Below are positions 19,916 through 27,802 of a stretch of DNA of 64,000 nt, one piece after another (position 1 is the first letter of the stretch; each line of letters opens with the position of its first letter). This stretch comes from Edaphobacter lichenicola (lineage in GTDB: Bacteria > Acidobacteriota > Terriglobia > Terriglobales > Acidobacteriaceae): contig NZ_CP073696.1 of NCBI RefSeq assembly GCF_025264645.1, positions 992,001-1,056,000 of the forward strand. The letters are read 5' to 3'. The notes below the pieces were generated by a model, which saw only the letters and a program-made list of their open reading frames with translations, had not been told where the DNA came from and did not search any database. The position numbers were made by a program, and so were the translations under genes.

Positions 19916-19943
19916 AAGGCCAGCCCGTGATGGCTGGCCTTTT
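19916..19943. terminator. Bidirectional hairpin terminator
   Basis: A perfect 10-bp inverted repeat (19916-19925 with 19932-19941) around a 6-base loop. It is T-flanked on the plus side (TTTTC) and followed by TTCTTTA on the minus side. It sits between the SDR gene (plus) and tRNA-Leu (minus), so it can end both transcripts. The remaining bases between 19737 and 19966 show nothing else. Confidence 0.7.
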
Positions 19944-19966
19944 CGTAAGTTATTGAACCTTTGGAT

Positions 19967-20051
19967 TGGTGCGGAGGAGGGGACTTGAACCCCTATGCCT
20001 TGCGGCGCTAGCACCTCAAGCTAGTGCGTCTGCCAATTTCGCCACCTCCGC
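19967..20051 (-). tRNA. tRNA-Leu (anticodon GAG)
   Basis: An 85-base class II tRNA read on the minus strand. The acceptor stem GCGGAGG pairs with CCTCCGC, followed by an encoded ACCA end at 19967-19970. The anticodon stem CTAGC/GCTAG encloses loop TTGAGGT, giving anticodon GAG. A long variable arm (GCGCCGCAAGGC-type) and the T arm GGGG-TTCAAGT-CCCC are clear. It decodes CUC/CUU leucine codons. Confidence 0.97.
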
Positions 20052-20102
20052 GCTGTGTCTCGACGCTGGTAGGCGCGAGGTGCGGTAAGCAATCCGAAGG
20101 TA

Positions 20103-20111
20103 AGTATAGCA
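20103..20111 (-). promoter_or_regulatory. Extended -10 promoter element for tRNA-Leu
   Basis: On the minus strand the sequence reads TGCTATACT, an extended -10 box (TGN-TATACT), about 52 bases upstream of the tRNA 5' end. No good -35 box is seen at the proper distance. Confidence 0.45.
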
Positions 20112-20185
20112 TCTGAAGGTGGTTCTTGTGTTGTGGATTTGGACCTGCGTCGAGTGCTCCAGGAGAACAAACGGACGCGCAAAGA

Positions 20186-20219
20186 AAACTGCCTCTTCCT
20201 TACTGAGAAGAGGCAGTTT
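20186..20219 (-). terminator. Intrinsic terminator after the SYLF gene
   Basis: A perfect 13-bp stem (20186-20198 with 20207-20219) and an 8-base loop, followed on the minus strand by TTTCTTT. It begins about 20 bases beyond the SYLF stop codon. The stem core GCCTCTTC/GAAGAGGC is shared with the terminator at 21086-21119. Confidence 0.85.
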
Positions 20220-20237
20220 GCCGATTTGTTACGGTGA

Positions 20238-20924
20238 CTACTGAATGCGTTTTGGTGATGCCTTAGTGAGAACGCCGTCGAGTGCTTTTCCTGAGGCGGT
20301 GATGGTAACGGCTCCGTCCCGGACGATCTGGGATGCGGTGACGTCTTTGCCGTACACAACCTTGTTGGCGTCATCGTCGGTATCCATGGATGCACTGGCG
20401 ATTGAAGCGCCGGCAAACAATCCACCCTTGGCTCTGGAGTATGTCAGGACGTCGACGTTCGGATCGTTGGCGGCGACTGCCTTCGCTCCGGTTGGACCGG
20501 CGACAGCGGTTGCGTCTGCACCGAGCTTCGCTTTGCCGGAGAGGATCTTCGAGGCCCCGACATTGGTCTCGACCACGAGCACGTAGTCGGTGGAAGAGCT
20601 GCCGAGCTGCACGCCGAGGCTGCCGACATCCAGCTTGTACATCGCAGGAGCCGACCACTTGCCGCTAAAGTCGGCGCCGGAGCGGCAGACGATCACACCG
20701 CGGCCATAGGTCACGCCGAGGCCGATTCCGACCTTTTTCACGGCCGGGAAGACCAGGACGCAAGCCGATTTATTGAGGAGGTTTTGAGGTATCCCGTCCG
20801 TTTTGGCGAGGAATTGTCTTAGAACTTCGGCCGAGTCGCCCAGACGGTTGTCGATTTTGTTTTGGGCAACGGCGGGCAGGGCCACCGCAGTGCACGCCAG
20901 AGCAAGGATCAGGCATTTCTTCAT
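20238..20924 (-). CDS. SYLF (Ysc84-like) lipid-binding domain protein
   Basis: A 228-residue exported protein. A signal peptide of about 20 residues ends A-V-A-Q, and a ribosome site AAAGAGG precedes ATG 20924. The mature part is one SYLF/Ysc84 domain: K-S-A-C-V-L-V-F-P near the start, G-L-G-V-T-Y-G-R-G-V, a central S-S-T-D-Y-V-L-V-V, and a Gly-rich region ending G-G-L-F-A-G-A-S-I. Family members bind phosphoinositides or other lipids; in bacteria they are periplasmic or envelope proteins of uncertain role. A single-gene unit with its own terminator. Confidence 0.85.
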   Translation of the reverse strand: MKKCLILALACTAVALPAVAQNKIDNRLGDSAEVLRQFLAKTDGIPQNLLNKSACVLVFPAVKKVGIGLGVTYGRGVIVCRSGADFSGKWSAPAMYKLDVGSLGVQLGSSSTDYVLVVETNVGASKILSGKAKLGADATAVAGPTGAKAVAANDPNVDVLTYSRAKGGLFAGASIASASMDTDDDANKVVYGKDVTASQIVRDGAVTITASGKALDGVLTKASPKRIQ

Positions 20925-21085
20925 CGTAACGACCTCTTTTAGTTTGTTTTCAGAGCGCGCAGCAGCGATTGCCGCGTATCAAGTTTGCTGCAATCAAGTT
21001 ACCGTTCATTCGGCGCAAACGGTACTAGTAGAAATACTAGGCATTGGGTGAAAAATAAGTTAGCAATCAATGCTGCAGAAGAGAA

Positions 21086-21119
21086 AACGGCCTCTTCTAT
21101 TAAGTAAGAAGAGGCCGTT
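21086..21119 (-). terminator. Intrinsic terminator after the decarboxylase gene
   Basis: A perfect 13-bp stem (21086-21098 with 21107-21119) and an 8-base loop, followed by TTTTCTC on the minus strand. It lies about 30 bases after the decarboxylase stop. Confidence 0.85.
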
Positions 21120-21148
21120 CGGGTGCGCGTTTTGGGCAGTCGAAGAGA

Positions 21149-23584
21149 TTATCTCTCTGATCCGAGGCCGTCTCCAGGAGTGACCGGAGTGGTGGCGGTG
21201 GTGGCACGCTTTTTCTTTTTTACCGGTGGTGCTGCGTTTGGTGGACGCTGCTTTCCGTTGCCGTTGCCGTTCTTCTTCTTGCCAGTGCTCTCGATGACTG
21301 CGCGCATCCAGTAGTTGCCGTCGGAGTCAACCTCGATACCGTGGACTTCGCGCTCGAAGCCGGGGAAGCGCTTGCCGAACTCTTCCATGGCAAGGATGAG
21401 CTTGATAACTGGGCTTTCGGAGCTGCCGAGACGTTCGCCAGGCATGGACATGGGAATACCTGGCGGGTAAGGAACCAGCATGACTGCGGCGATGCGGCCA
21501 GCCATCTCATTGAAGCGGATCTTTTCCGTCTCGTGGCGGAGGAGCTTCTGGTAGGTCTGTGCTGGCGTGAGGATAGGATCGAAGTCTTCGTCGCAAGCGT
21601 CGTTGACGAGACCGGAGAGGTTGAGCTGAACCATCGCCGCATGCATCTCGTCCGAGAGTTCTTTCAGGGTGACGTTGCGGTAGCGCGTCGGGTAGCGAGA
21701 GACGAGCTCGGGAAGAGCCTCTTCGAGCGGGGCTTCGGAGTCGTAGAGGCGCTTGAACTCGAAGAGGTTTTCGAGCAGCGCGCCCCACTTGCCCTTGGAG
21801 GTGCCGACTGAGAAGAGCACGAGCACGGTGTAGTCGCCGGTGCGGGCGATCTCGACGCGGCGTCCGTCGAGGAATTCGGTGACGATGGCTGCGGGGATTC
21901 CCCAGTCGCTGATGACGCCCTGGGCATTAACGCCGGGAGCGAGGATCGTGACCTTGGTGGGATCGAGCATGCAGTAGTCATCGGCGATGTCCTCGTCCTG
22001 ATAGCCATGCCACTCTTCGCCAGCCTTGAGAGTCCAGGCGCTGGAGCGGTTGGTCAAAAGACCGTCGGCGGCCTCTTCGAGGAGATAGGTCTTGCCGTCC
22101 AGGGGATCGAAGACGTACTCGGGTTGATAGAGGCGGAAGAACCAGCCCTGTTCGGCGGCGCGGAGGCGGTGGCCGATCGACGACATGGCCTTGCGGAAGC
22201 TGATGGCGTCCTGCAGGGTCTCGCTCATCAGGGTTGGACCGGCGGGCTCGTCCATCATGGCTGCAGCTACGTCAAGGCTCGCGATGAGCGGGTAAAACGG
22301 GGACGTTGTCCCGTGCATCATGAAGGATTCGTTGAACTGATCGAAGTCGAGGTTGGCGCGGGGGCTGAGCTTGACGTGGATCATGGAGCCCATGGAAAAG
22401 GCGGCCAGCATCTTGTGCGTCGATTGGACGGCAAAAATGGTTGGGCGATCCGGCATGTCGTCTGGAACGCCCATGGCGAAGCGGCCTTGGTAGATCTCGT
22501 GAAACTTGGCATAGGCGTACCAGGCTTCGTCGAAGTGGATACGCGGGACGGACTTTGAGAGCTCGGTGACGACACGGTTCACGTCGTAGCAGAGGCCGTC
22601 ATAGGTGGAGTTGGTGACGACGGCGTAGGTTGGGTTCTGGTTGGCGACACCAGTGGTGAGCGGGCTCTTGTCGATGATGCCGCGGATGAACTCGGGGCTG
22701 AAGCGTTTAATGGGGACAAGGCCGATCATGCCGTAGCCGTTGCGCGTGGGCTTCATGTAGACAGGCCGGGCGCCCGTCACCGTGAGGGAGTGGCAGATGG
22801 ATTTGTGGCAGTTTGCGTCGGCGAGGACGATGTCGTCCTGCGCGATGACGCCGTGGCCGACGATCTGGTTGGAGGTTGACGATCCGCCGAGCACGTAGAA
22901 GGTCCAGTCGGCGCCGAAGATGCGGGCAGCATTGCGTTCGGACTCGCCGGGAGGTCCGAGGTGATCGAGCCAGGAGCCGAGCGGCGAGGTGGAGATGCCG
23001 AGGTCCGAGCGCATGATGTTTTCGCCGAAGAACTTGTGAAACTCCATGCCGACGGGGTGTTTGAGGAATGCGACGCCGCCCATGTGGCCGGGTGCGTCCC
23101 AGGAATAGGCCCCTTGATCGTTATATTTCTTGAGCTCACGGAAGTATGGGGGAAGGAGCTGCTCGTGGTAACGCTCGACGGCGAAGTCGACGCGGTTGGC
23201 GATGAAGGCGGGAGTGTCACCGAAGAGGTGAATGTACTCGTGGACTTGTTTTACGACTTCGAGGGGGAGCTCGCTGACGAGGGTACGGTCGGCGATGAGG
23301 AAGATTGGAATTTTTTTGTTGCGGCGCCGAACAGCGCGAAGGATCGCCAACGCAGCACCTTCGGCGAACTGGTTCTCCCCTTCAAGGTCCCAGTCCAGAA
23401 GGATCGTGCTGTACGACGGATCCGAAGTCACCAGAGAGAGACCATCCTCCGGCGTTGAGGTGCGGACGACCTCGTATCCTTCTAGACGGATTGCCTCGAC
23501 CAGCCGCTCCATGGCGCGATCCGAGACCGAATCCGTGCCACCAACCTCACTCGCAATCAACAAAACCCAACGACCTTCGCTCAT
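21149..23584 (-). CDS. Orn/Lys/Arg decarboxylase, PLP-dependent
   Basis: An 811-residue protein of the bacterial Orn/Lys/Arg decarboxylase group (AdiA/CadA/SpeC fold). Residues 1-135 form the N-terminal receiver-like wing domain. The PLP domain spans about 145-560, with D352 in H-F-D-E-A-W-Y-A-Y and Schiff-base K391 in Q-S-T-H-K-M-L-A. The C-terminal domain follows, then a basic low-complexity tail (K-K-K-N-G-N-G-N-G-K, K-K-K-K-R) that is not part of the family core. It converts arginine, lysine or ornithine to the corresponding amine, for polyamine synthesis or acid resistance; which substrate cannot be told. No antiporter gene is adjacent, which fits a biosynthetic role better. Own terminator downstream. 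Confidence 0.9.
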   Translation of the reverse strand: MSEGRWVLLIASEVGGTDSVSDRAMERLVEAIRLEGYEVVRTSTPEDGLSLVTSDPSYSTILLDWDLEGENQFAEGAALAILRAVRRRNKKIPIFLIADRTLVSELPLEVVKQVHEYIHLFGDTPAFIANRVDFAVERYHEQLLPPYFRELKKYNDQGAYSWDAPGHMGGVAFLKHPVGMEFHKFFGENIMRSDLGISTSPLGSWLDHLGPPGESERNAARIFGADWTFYVLGGSSTSNQIVGHGVIAQDDIVLADANCHKSICHSLTVTGARPVYMKPTRNGYGMIGLVPIKRFSPEFIRGIIDKSPLTTGVANQNPTYAVVTNSTYDGLCYDVNRVVTELSKSVPRIHFDEAWYAYAKFHEIYQGRFAMGVPDDMPDRPTIFAVQSTHKMLAAFSMGSMIHVKLSPRANLDFDQFNESFMMHGTTSPFYPLIASLDVAAAMMDEPAGPTLMSETLQDAISFRKAMSSIGHRLRAAEQGWFFRLYQPEYVFDPLDGKTYLLEEAADGLLTNRSSAWTLKAGEEWHGYQDEDIADDYCMLDPTKVTILAPGVNAQGVISDWGIPAAIVTEFLDGRRVEIARTGDYTVLVLFSVGTSKGKWGALLENLFEFKRLYDSEAPLEEALPELVSRYPTRYRNVTLKELSDEMHAAMVQLNLSGLVNDACDEDFDPILTPAQTYQKLLRHETEKIRFNEMAGRIAAVMLVPYPPGIPMSMPGERLGSSESPVIKLILAMEEFGKRFPGFEREVHGIEVDSDGNYWMRAVIESTGKKKNGNGNGKQRPPNAAPPVKKKKRATTATTPVTPGDGLGSER

Positions 23585-23693
23585 ACACCTCTCACGACTT
23601 CTTTATCCGACTCTTAGATGTTACAGGGAAGTTTTGTGGGAGGTTTTTGGAGTGTGAATCTTCTGCGAAATATGGCGGGAAAGCATAGATTCG

Positions 23694-24227
23694 TCACGGG
23701 CAGGTGCAGTTGACGCAGGCATGTTTCGCGCAGATGCCACAAACGAGAGTGAGCTGCTTTCGAAGTGCCTGACGAGCGCGGTGGATGCGGACTGCAGCAT
23801 TGCCCGGCGTAATACCTGCCTTGGCCGCGAAGGCTTCAAGGCTAAGCTCGGCCAGATCGACATCACGGAGGATCTCGCTATAGGAGGGTTTCATGGTGGG
23901 CAGCACCTGGCCGATGCAGTCACAGACGATCTGCTCGGTTTCCGGGTCGGGAGCGGACTCGATTGCGAGATTTTGTGCCCAGCGCTCGAGCGCACGATCT
24001 TCGGCTGCGCGGTGTCGGTAGTGGTCGATGACGGCGTTGCGCAGGATGCGGTAGAACCAGGCGAAGGCGGATTCTTCGCTGCGGAGCTTCTCCGCCTGTT
24101 CGATGGCCCGGACGTAAGCGCTCTGGATGATGTCCTCGGCGGTGGTGGGCGAGTCCACATGTTTTTGTACGAAGTGAAGGAATCGTTTCCGCTGGGGGAT
24201 GAGGCCGGCAATGGCATCGATTGGCAT
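23694..24227 (-). CDS. ECF-type sigma factor with C-terminal Cys-rich tail
   Basis: A 177-residue sigma-70-family factor. Region 2 spans about residues 10-85 (A-E-D-I-I-Q-S-A-Y-V-R-A, then W-F-Y-R-I-L-R-N-A-V-I-D-H-Y-R). Region 4 spans about 105-158 (L-S-L-E-A-F-A-A-K-A-G-I-T-P-G-N-A-A-V-R). The last 17 residues carry five Cys and one His: C-G-I-C-A-K-H-A-C-V-N-C-T-C. ECF factors ending in a Cys-rich domain (CorE-like) sense metal directly without an anti-sigma factor; that mode is inferred here. The ribosome site AAGGA precedes ATG 24227. The neighbouring upstream gene encodes a Cys-rich peptide with a similar motif. Confidence 0.85.
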   Translation of the reverse strand: MPIDAIAGLIPQRKRFLHFVQKHVDSPTTAEDIIQSAYVRAIEQAEKLRSEESAFAWFYRILRNAVIDHYRHRAAEDRALERWAQNLAIESAPDPETEQIVCDCIGQVLPTMKPSYSEILRDVDLAELSLEAFAAKAGITPGNAAVRIHRARQALRKQLTLVCGICAKHACVNCTCP

Positions 24228-24246
24228 GTGCTGTCCTTATGGGCAA

Positions 24247-24281
24247 AGAGGCGGTGTGAAATAGACCCGCACACCGCCTCT
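24247..24281 (-). terminator. Hairpin between the Cys-rich peptide and sigma genes
   Basis: A perfect 12-bp GC-rich stem (24247-24258 with 24270-24281) and an 11-base loop, followed on the minus strand by a weak T-rich stretch (TTTGCCC) and the sigma-factor ribosome site. It begins 5 bases after the peptide stop codon. It can act as a terminator for the peptide gene or as a partial terminator reducing sigma-factor expression. Confidence 0.65.
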
Positions 24282-24285
24282 CTGG

Positions 24286-24378
24286 TTAGTTGGATGCGGT
24301 ACAGGTGCAGTCGGCACAAGAGAGGCATATCGTGCAGGTGCAGTCTGAGCAGCAGGGGCATACGCAGGGATTTGTCAT
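24286..24378 (-). CDS. Cys-rich 30-residue peptide, metal-binding type
   Basis: A 30-residue peptide with ten Cys. ATG 24378 has an excellent ribosome site (AAAGGAGA) seven bases upstream, which decides the start against the longer frame from 24483. Cys occur at positions 5, 7, 9, 10, 13, 15, 18, 21, 24 and 26, in C-x-C, C-C and C-x-x-C spacings, as in metallothionein-like peptides. Its end, C-T-I-C-L-S-C-A-D-C-T-C, matches the Cys pattern at the C-terminus of the sigma factor encoded just downstream. Metal binding and a functional link with that factor are inferred. No signal peptide. Confidence 0.7.
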   Translation of the reverse strand: MTNPCVCPCCSDCTCTICLSCADCTCTASN

Positions 24379-24622
24379 TTCCGTCTCCTTTGGTCGGTTG
24401 ATAGCTCCGAACATACTTGCTGACGTATGAGGGGCGAAGATATTACAGTCGGCCGAACTACAGCGAGGCTGGCACAATCCCATGTTGTGAATCTAACGAC
24501 AGCCGTCTTCGAAACAGATTCAGATTCAGAGATTTACCAGGATTCTTTAGAGATCGCTAATACGTAAACCCTTTGCGATGGCCATGCATATGCAAATTGC
24601 ATCCGTGACGAGGGGCGCTTTG

Positions 24623-24712
24623 GCGACGATTGGGCTATCGATGATCGTGAAGAATGGCGGGAAAGACCTTCGCTACCGTCTTGATAGCGTACGATCCCAT
24701 GTCCATCAGATT
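24623..24712 (+). pseudogene. N-terminal fragment of a GT2 glycosyltransferase
   Basis: A 30-codon stretch reading A-T-I-G-L-S-M-I-V-K-N-G-G and ending S-V-R-S-H-V-H-Q-I. It repeats, with substitutions, the N-terminus of the intact GT2-TPR gene at 26437 (A-T-I-G-L-S-M-I-V-K-N-G-G ... S-V-C-S-L-V-D-Q-I). The similarity stops there and the frame runs into unrelated sequence. It is a truncated duplicate. The rest of the 423-base gap from 24379 to 24801 shows no other gene. Confidence 0.75.
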
Positions 24713-24801
24713 GAACTCTATTTCCGGAGTAGGTTTCATCGCCAAATATGCATGCCGAGCCGGAAGAGGCCACGCCCAACCGAAGTTGGATAAGGAAGAA
24801 C

Positions 24802-26421
24802 ATGCAAAAGTATGTCGTTACCGTCATCAAACCTGAAGGCTACATCCATAGCGAATGTTTTCGGGAGATCGCAGAGACGTTGCAGTTCGGATTGCGCAGT
24901 CTCGGACATGAGACCCAGATACTGGACAACCTGGTGGATCCGAATGCAACGAATATTGTTCTTGGAGCGCACCTGCTGGAACCACATGAGGAAAAGTTGC
25001 TGCCTGCTGGCTCGGTTATCTACAACCTCGAACAACTGGGTGGTGCACCGCTCTCTGCAAACTACCTGGATCTAGCGAAGAGGTTTCAAATCTGGGACTA
25101 CAGTCCGCTGAATATCGTGGAATGGAATGAGGTCGGCTGCTCATCTCCTCCGCGGTTGGTGGAGGTTGGATATGCTTCGGAGTTGCGACGGATCGTATCG
25201 CGGCCCGAACAGGATATCGACGTCCTCTTCTACGGCTCGCTGAATGAGCATCGGTTGAGTTTGTTGAAGGGGCTGCGGGACGCGGGCGTCAAGGTGCATG
25301 CGGTCTTCGGGGTCTATGGACGAGAGCGTGACGAACTGATCGCTCGGTCCAAGGTTGTCTTGAACCTGCACTGCCTTGAGACGAAGCTCTTTGAGATCGT
25401 TCGAGTCTCGTACCTGCTGGCCAACTCGAAGGCAGTCGTCTCGGAGCCCTCGCCGGACATGGGCGACTATTGCGATGCTGTCGCCGTTTTTCCCAGCGAG
25501 ATCCTCGTTGAAGGGTGTCTGGAGCTTCTTCGGAACGATGAGAAGAGGAGGCAACTGGAGCGAAGAGGGTTTGAATACTTTTCTAGACGGAGTGTAGCGC
25601 AGATCCTTAATCGGGTGATTCCGGTACGGCAGTTGATAGACAGTTCTGCCGAGAAGACGAAAGAGCTGCGACGTTTGTATCTGGATATGGTGCAACGATG
25701 CGTCATCAACCTCATCTATGAAGATCCGAACCAGGACCACTGGTCGCCTCATCAGTTCAACAGCGAACTAAGGGAACTGGGTCGCGATTGGCCACTGCAG
25801 GCACATAGCATGATTGGGAATCGGAGGATGTCGAACCTGCGTCAGATCTCGGAGTTTGTGATTGAGCATGGAGTACCGGGAGATTTGATGGAGACTGGGG
25901 TGTGGCGCGGCGGGGCTTGCATCATGATGCGCGCCGTGTTGCAGGCGCATGGCGTGAACGATCGCAACGTTTGGGTTGCGGATTCCTTCTGTGGATTGCC
26001 AGCGCCTAAAGCTGAGATCGCGGCGGACTCGGGCGACAAGCATCACACCTTTGCTGAACTTGCGGTCTCGATTGAGAAGGTAAGGTCAAACTTCAAGAAA
26101 TATGGTTTGCTCGATGGACAGGTTCAATTCCTGCAGGGCTGGTTCTCCGAAACGCTTCCACACGCGCCGATTGAAAAGCTGGCTGTGCTCAGGCTCGATG
26201 GAGATATGTATGAGTCTACGATGGACGTTCTGAGAAACCTCTACGACAAGGTCTCTGAGGGTGGGTTCATCATCGTGGATGACTTTGGGGCCGTCCAAGG
26301 TTGTCAGACCGCCATTCTTGAGTTCCGTGCGAATCGAAAGATTACTGATCCTATCCATCCGATTGACGGATACGGCGTGTTTTGGCGCAAGTCGGCGTCG
26401 CTGCAAGGGGCAAAGGCATAA
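24802..26421 (+). CDS. Glycosyltransferase-like / TylF-type O-methyltransferase fusion
   Basis: A 539-residue two-domain protein. ATG 24802 is preferred (AAGGAAG upstream) over ATG 24748. Residues 1-260 resemble a GT-B glycosyltransferase or CgeB-like domain: I-D-V-L-F-Y-G-S-L-N, K-V-V-L-N-L-H, then a late E-P-S-P-D-M-G-D region. Residues of about 330-530 are a TylF/MycF macrocin-type sugar O-methyltransferase: M-E-T-G-V-W-R-G-G-A, V-A-D-S-F-C-G-L-P, L-R-L-D-G-D-M-Y-E-S-T and I-V-D-D-F-G. The last two contain the Asp residues that bind the divalent metal in TylF relatives. It probably methylates a sugar hydroxyl on a glycan. It is followed 15 bases later by the GT2 gene. Confidence 0.8.
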   Translation: MQKYVVTVIKPEGYIHSECFREIAETLQFGLRSLGHETQILDNLVDPNATNIVLGAHLLEPHEEKLLPAGSVIYNLEQLGGAPLSANYLDLAKRFQIWDYSPLNIVEWNEVGCSSPPRLVEVGYASELRRIVSRPEQDIDVLFYGSLNEHRLSLLKGLRDAGVKVHAVFGVYGRERDELIARSKVVLNLHCLETKLFEIVRVSYLLANSKAVVSEPSPDMGDYCDAVAVFPSEILVEGCLELLRNDEKRRQLERRGFEYFSRRSVAQILNRVIPVRQLIDSSAEKTKELRRLYLDMVQRCVINLIYEDPNQDHWSPHQFNSELRELGRDWPLQAHSMIGNRRMSNLRQISEFVIEHGVPGDLMETGVWRGGACIMMRAVLQAHGVNDRNVWVADSFCGLPAPKAEIAADSGDKHHTFAELAVSIEKVRSNFKKYGLLDGQVQFLQGWFSETLPHAPIEKLAVLRLDGDMYESTMDVLRNLYDKVSEGGFIIVDDFGAVQGCQTAILEFRANRKITDPIHPIDGYGVFWRKSASLQGAKA

Positions 26422-26436
26422 CTCTGGGAGATGAAG

Positions 26437-27771
26437 ATGGCTACGATCGGTCTCTCTATGATTGTGAAGAATGGCGGAGAGGGTCTGCGCTCCTGTTTTC
26501 GCAGCGTGTGTTCCCTGGTCGATCAGATTGTGATCGCCGACACCGGTTCAACTGACGATACTGTGGAGATTGCCAGGGAGTTTGGCGCGCTTGTCGTTCC
26601 GTGTCCATGGACGGATCACTATGCCGAGGCCAGGAACGTGGCTCTGGCGCCGATCAGCACAGATTGGGTGCTTGTATTGGACGCGGATGAAGAGCTACCC
26701 GCCGAAGCGACGCGGATGATTCCCACATTGCGGGATTGCAGCGAACACATTGGCGGATATACGGTGACCTTCCGAAATTATTTCAAAGACCGCATCACAG
26801 GTATGCTCGGTTCCTTGTCGCGAGAAAATAAGGACAGTAACGAACGAGCGAAGGGTGCTCTGTCCCACGCGGAGCATAGCAACTGTCGGCTCTTTCGCCG
26901 CCACCCGCAAATCTACTTTACCGGACGAATTCACGAAGGGGTCGAGTCACAGATTCTTGCTGCTGGTTTTGAATATCGTGATTCTGATATTAACGTTCTT
27001 CACTTTGGGTACCTTGCCGAGGAGTCGAGGTTTGCGGCGAAGCAGGAGTATTACTACACGATAACGAAGCTGGCGGTAGAAGAGGCCCCGAACAACCCGC
27101 ACTTATGGTTGCAGATGGGGATGTCTGAGATCAGGGCACGAAGAGATGTTGAGCGGGCACTCGAATGCTTTGAGATGGCGCTGAAGCTTGACCTGGGTTG
27201 TCATGACGCGCGAGTGCTGATCGGTGTTGTGCATCAAGGGAAGAGACGCTATGAACCGGCGATTCAGTCTTTCTCAGGGTTACCGGACGATGGGGATCTA
27301 GGCATCACGAAGACCAGGGCGCTGGGTGATCTCATGCTCGCTGCAGAAAGGTTTGCTGAAGCTCATGTGATGTATGGACGAGCCCTGACGCTCTTACTCA
27401 GTGACAAAGCTAACGGATTACTGGCTCTCAAGACAGAGATCGAGAGCAAGTTGGGGTACACGGAGGTGCTGCTTGGTTTGGCAGAGGCCGGTCTGCAAAG
27501 GCTTCGGACTGCCATCGAAGCAGATCCAACCATTGCGGCCAACTACGATCGCTTCATCAAGGCGTGTGTGGTTGCGGACGATGGTGCATGTGCTGCCGAT
27601 GCGGCGGAAGAAGCTTTGAAGCATCACGCGAGCGAGGCAGCCTATGTGCGTGCTGCGGCATTGCGGTTGAGCCTTCAGCAGTCAAGGGTGGCGCGACAAA
27701 TTGCTGTGACGGGCTTACTGCATTTTCCGAACTCCGACATGCTTCAGAGGGTGCATGCTTCATCGGCTTAG
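26437..27771 (+). CDS. GT2 glycosyltransferase with TPR-like C-terminus
   Basis: A 444-residue protein. ATG 26437 is chosen because GGGAG lies six bases upstream; ATG 26431 overlaps that site. Residues 1-220 are a GT2 domain (GT-A fold): S-M-I-V-K-N-G-G, I-A-D-T-G-S-T-D-D-T, and the metal-binding L-D-A-D-E-E. Residues of about 200-440 are helical TPR-like repeats (L-W-L-Q-M-G-M-S-E, then repeated A-L-E-x-F-x-M-A-L). This architecture is common for glycan-modifying enzymes in operons with TylF methyltransferases. Acceptor and donor are unknown. Cotranscribed with the preceding fusion gene. Confidence 0.85.
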   Translation: MATIGLSMIVKNGGEGLRSCFRSVCSLVDQIVIADTGSTDDTVEIAREFGALVVPCPWTDHYAEARNVALAPISTDWVLVLDADEELPAEATRMIPTLRDCSEHIGGYTVTFRNYFKDRITGMLGSLSRENKDSNERAKGALSHAEHSNCRLFRRHPQIYFTGRIHEGVESQILAAGFEYRDSDINVLHFGYLAEESRFAAKQEYYYTITKLAVEEAPNNPHLWLQMGMSEIRARRDVERALECFEMALKLDLGCHDARVLIGVVHQGKRRYEPAIQSFSGLPDDGDLGITKTRALGDLMLAAERFAEAHVMYGRALTLLLSDKANGLLALKTEIESKLGYTEVLLGLAEAGLQRLRTAIEADPTIAANYDRFIKACVVADDGACAADAAEEALKHHASEAAYVRAAALRLSLQQSRVARQIAVTGLLHFPNSDMLQRVHASSA

Positions 27772-27802
27772 GGCGGAATCACTAGCGGCGTGGCGATGCT
27801 AT

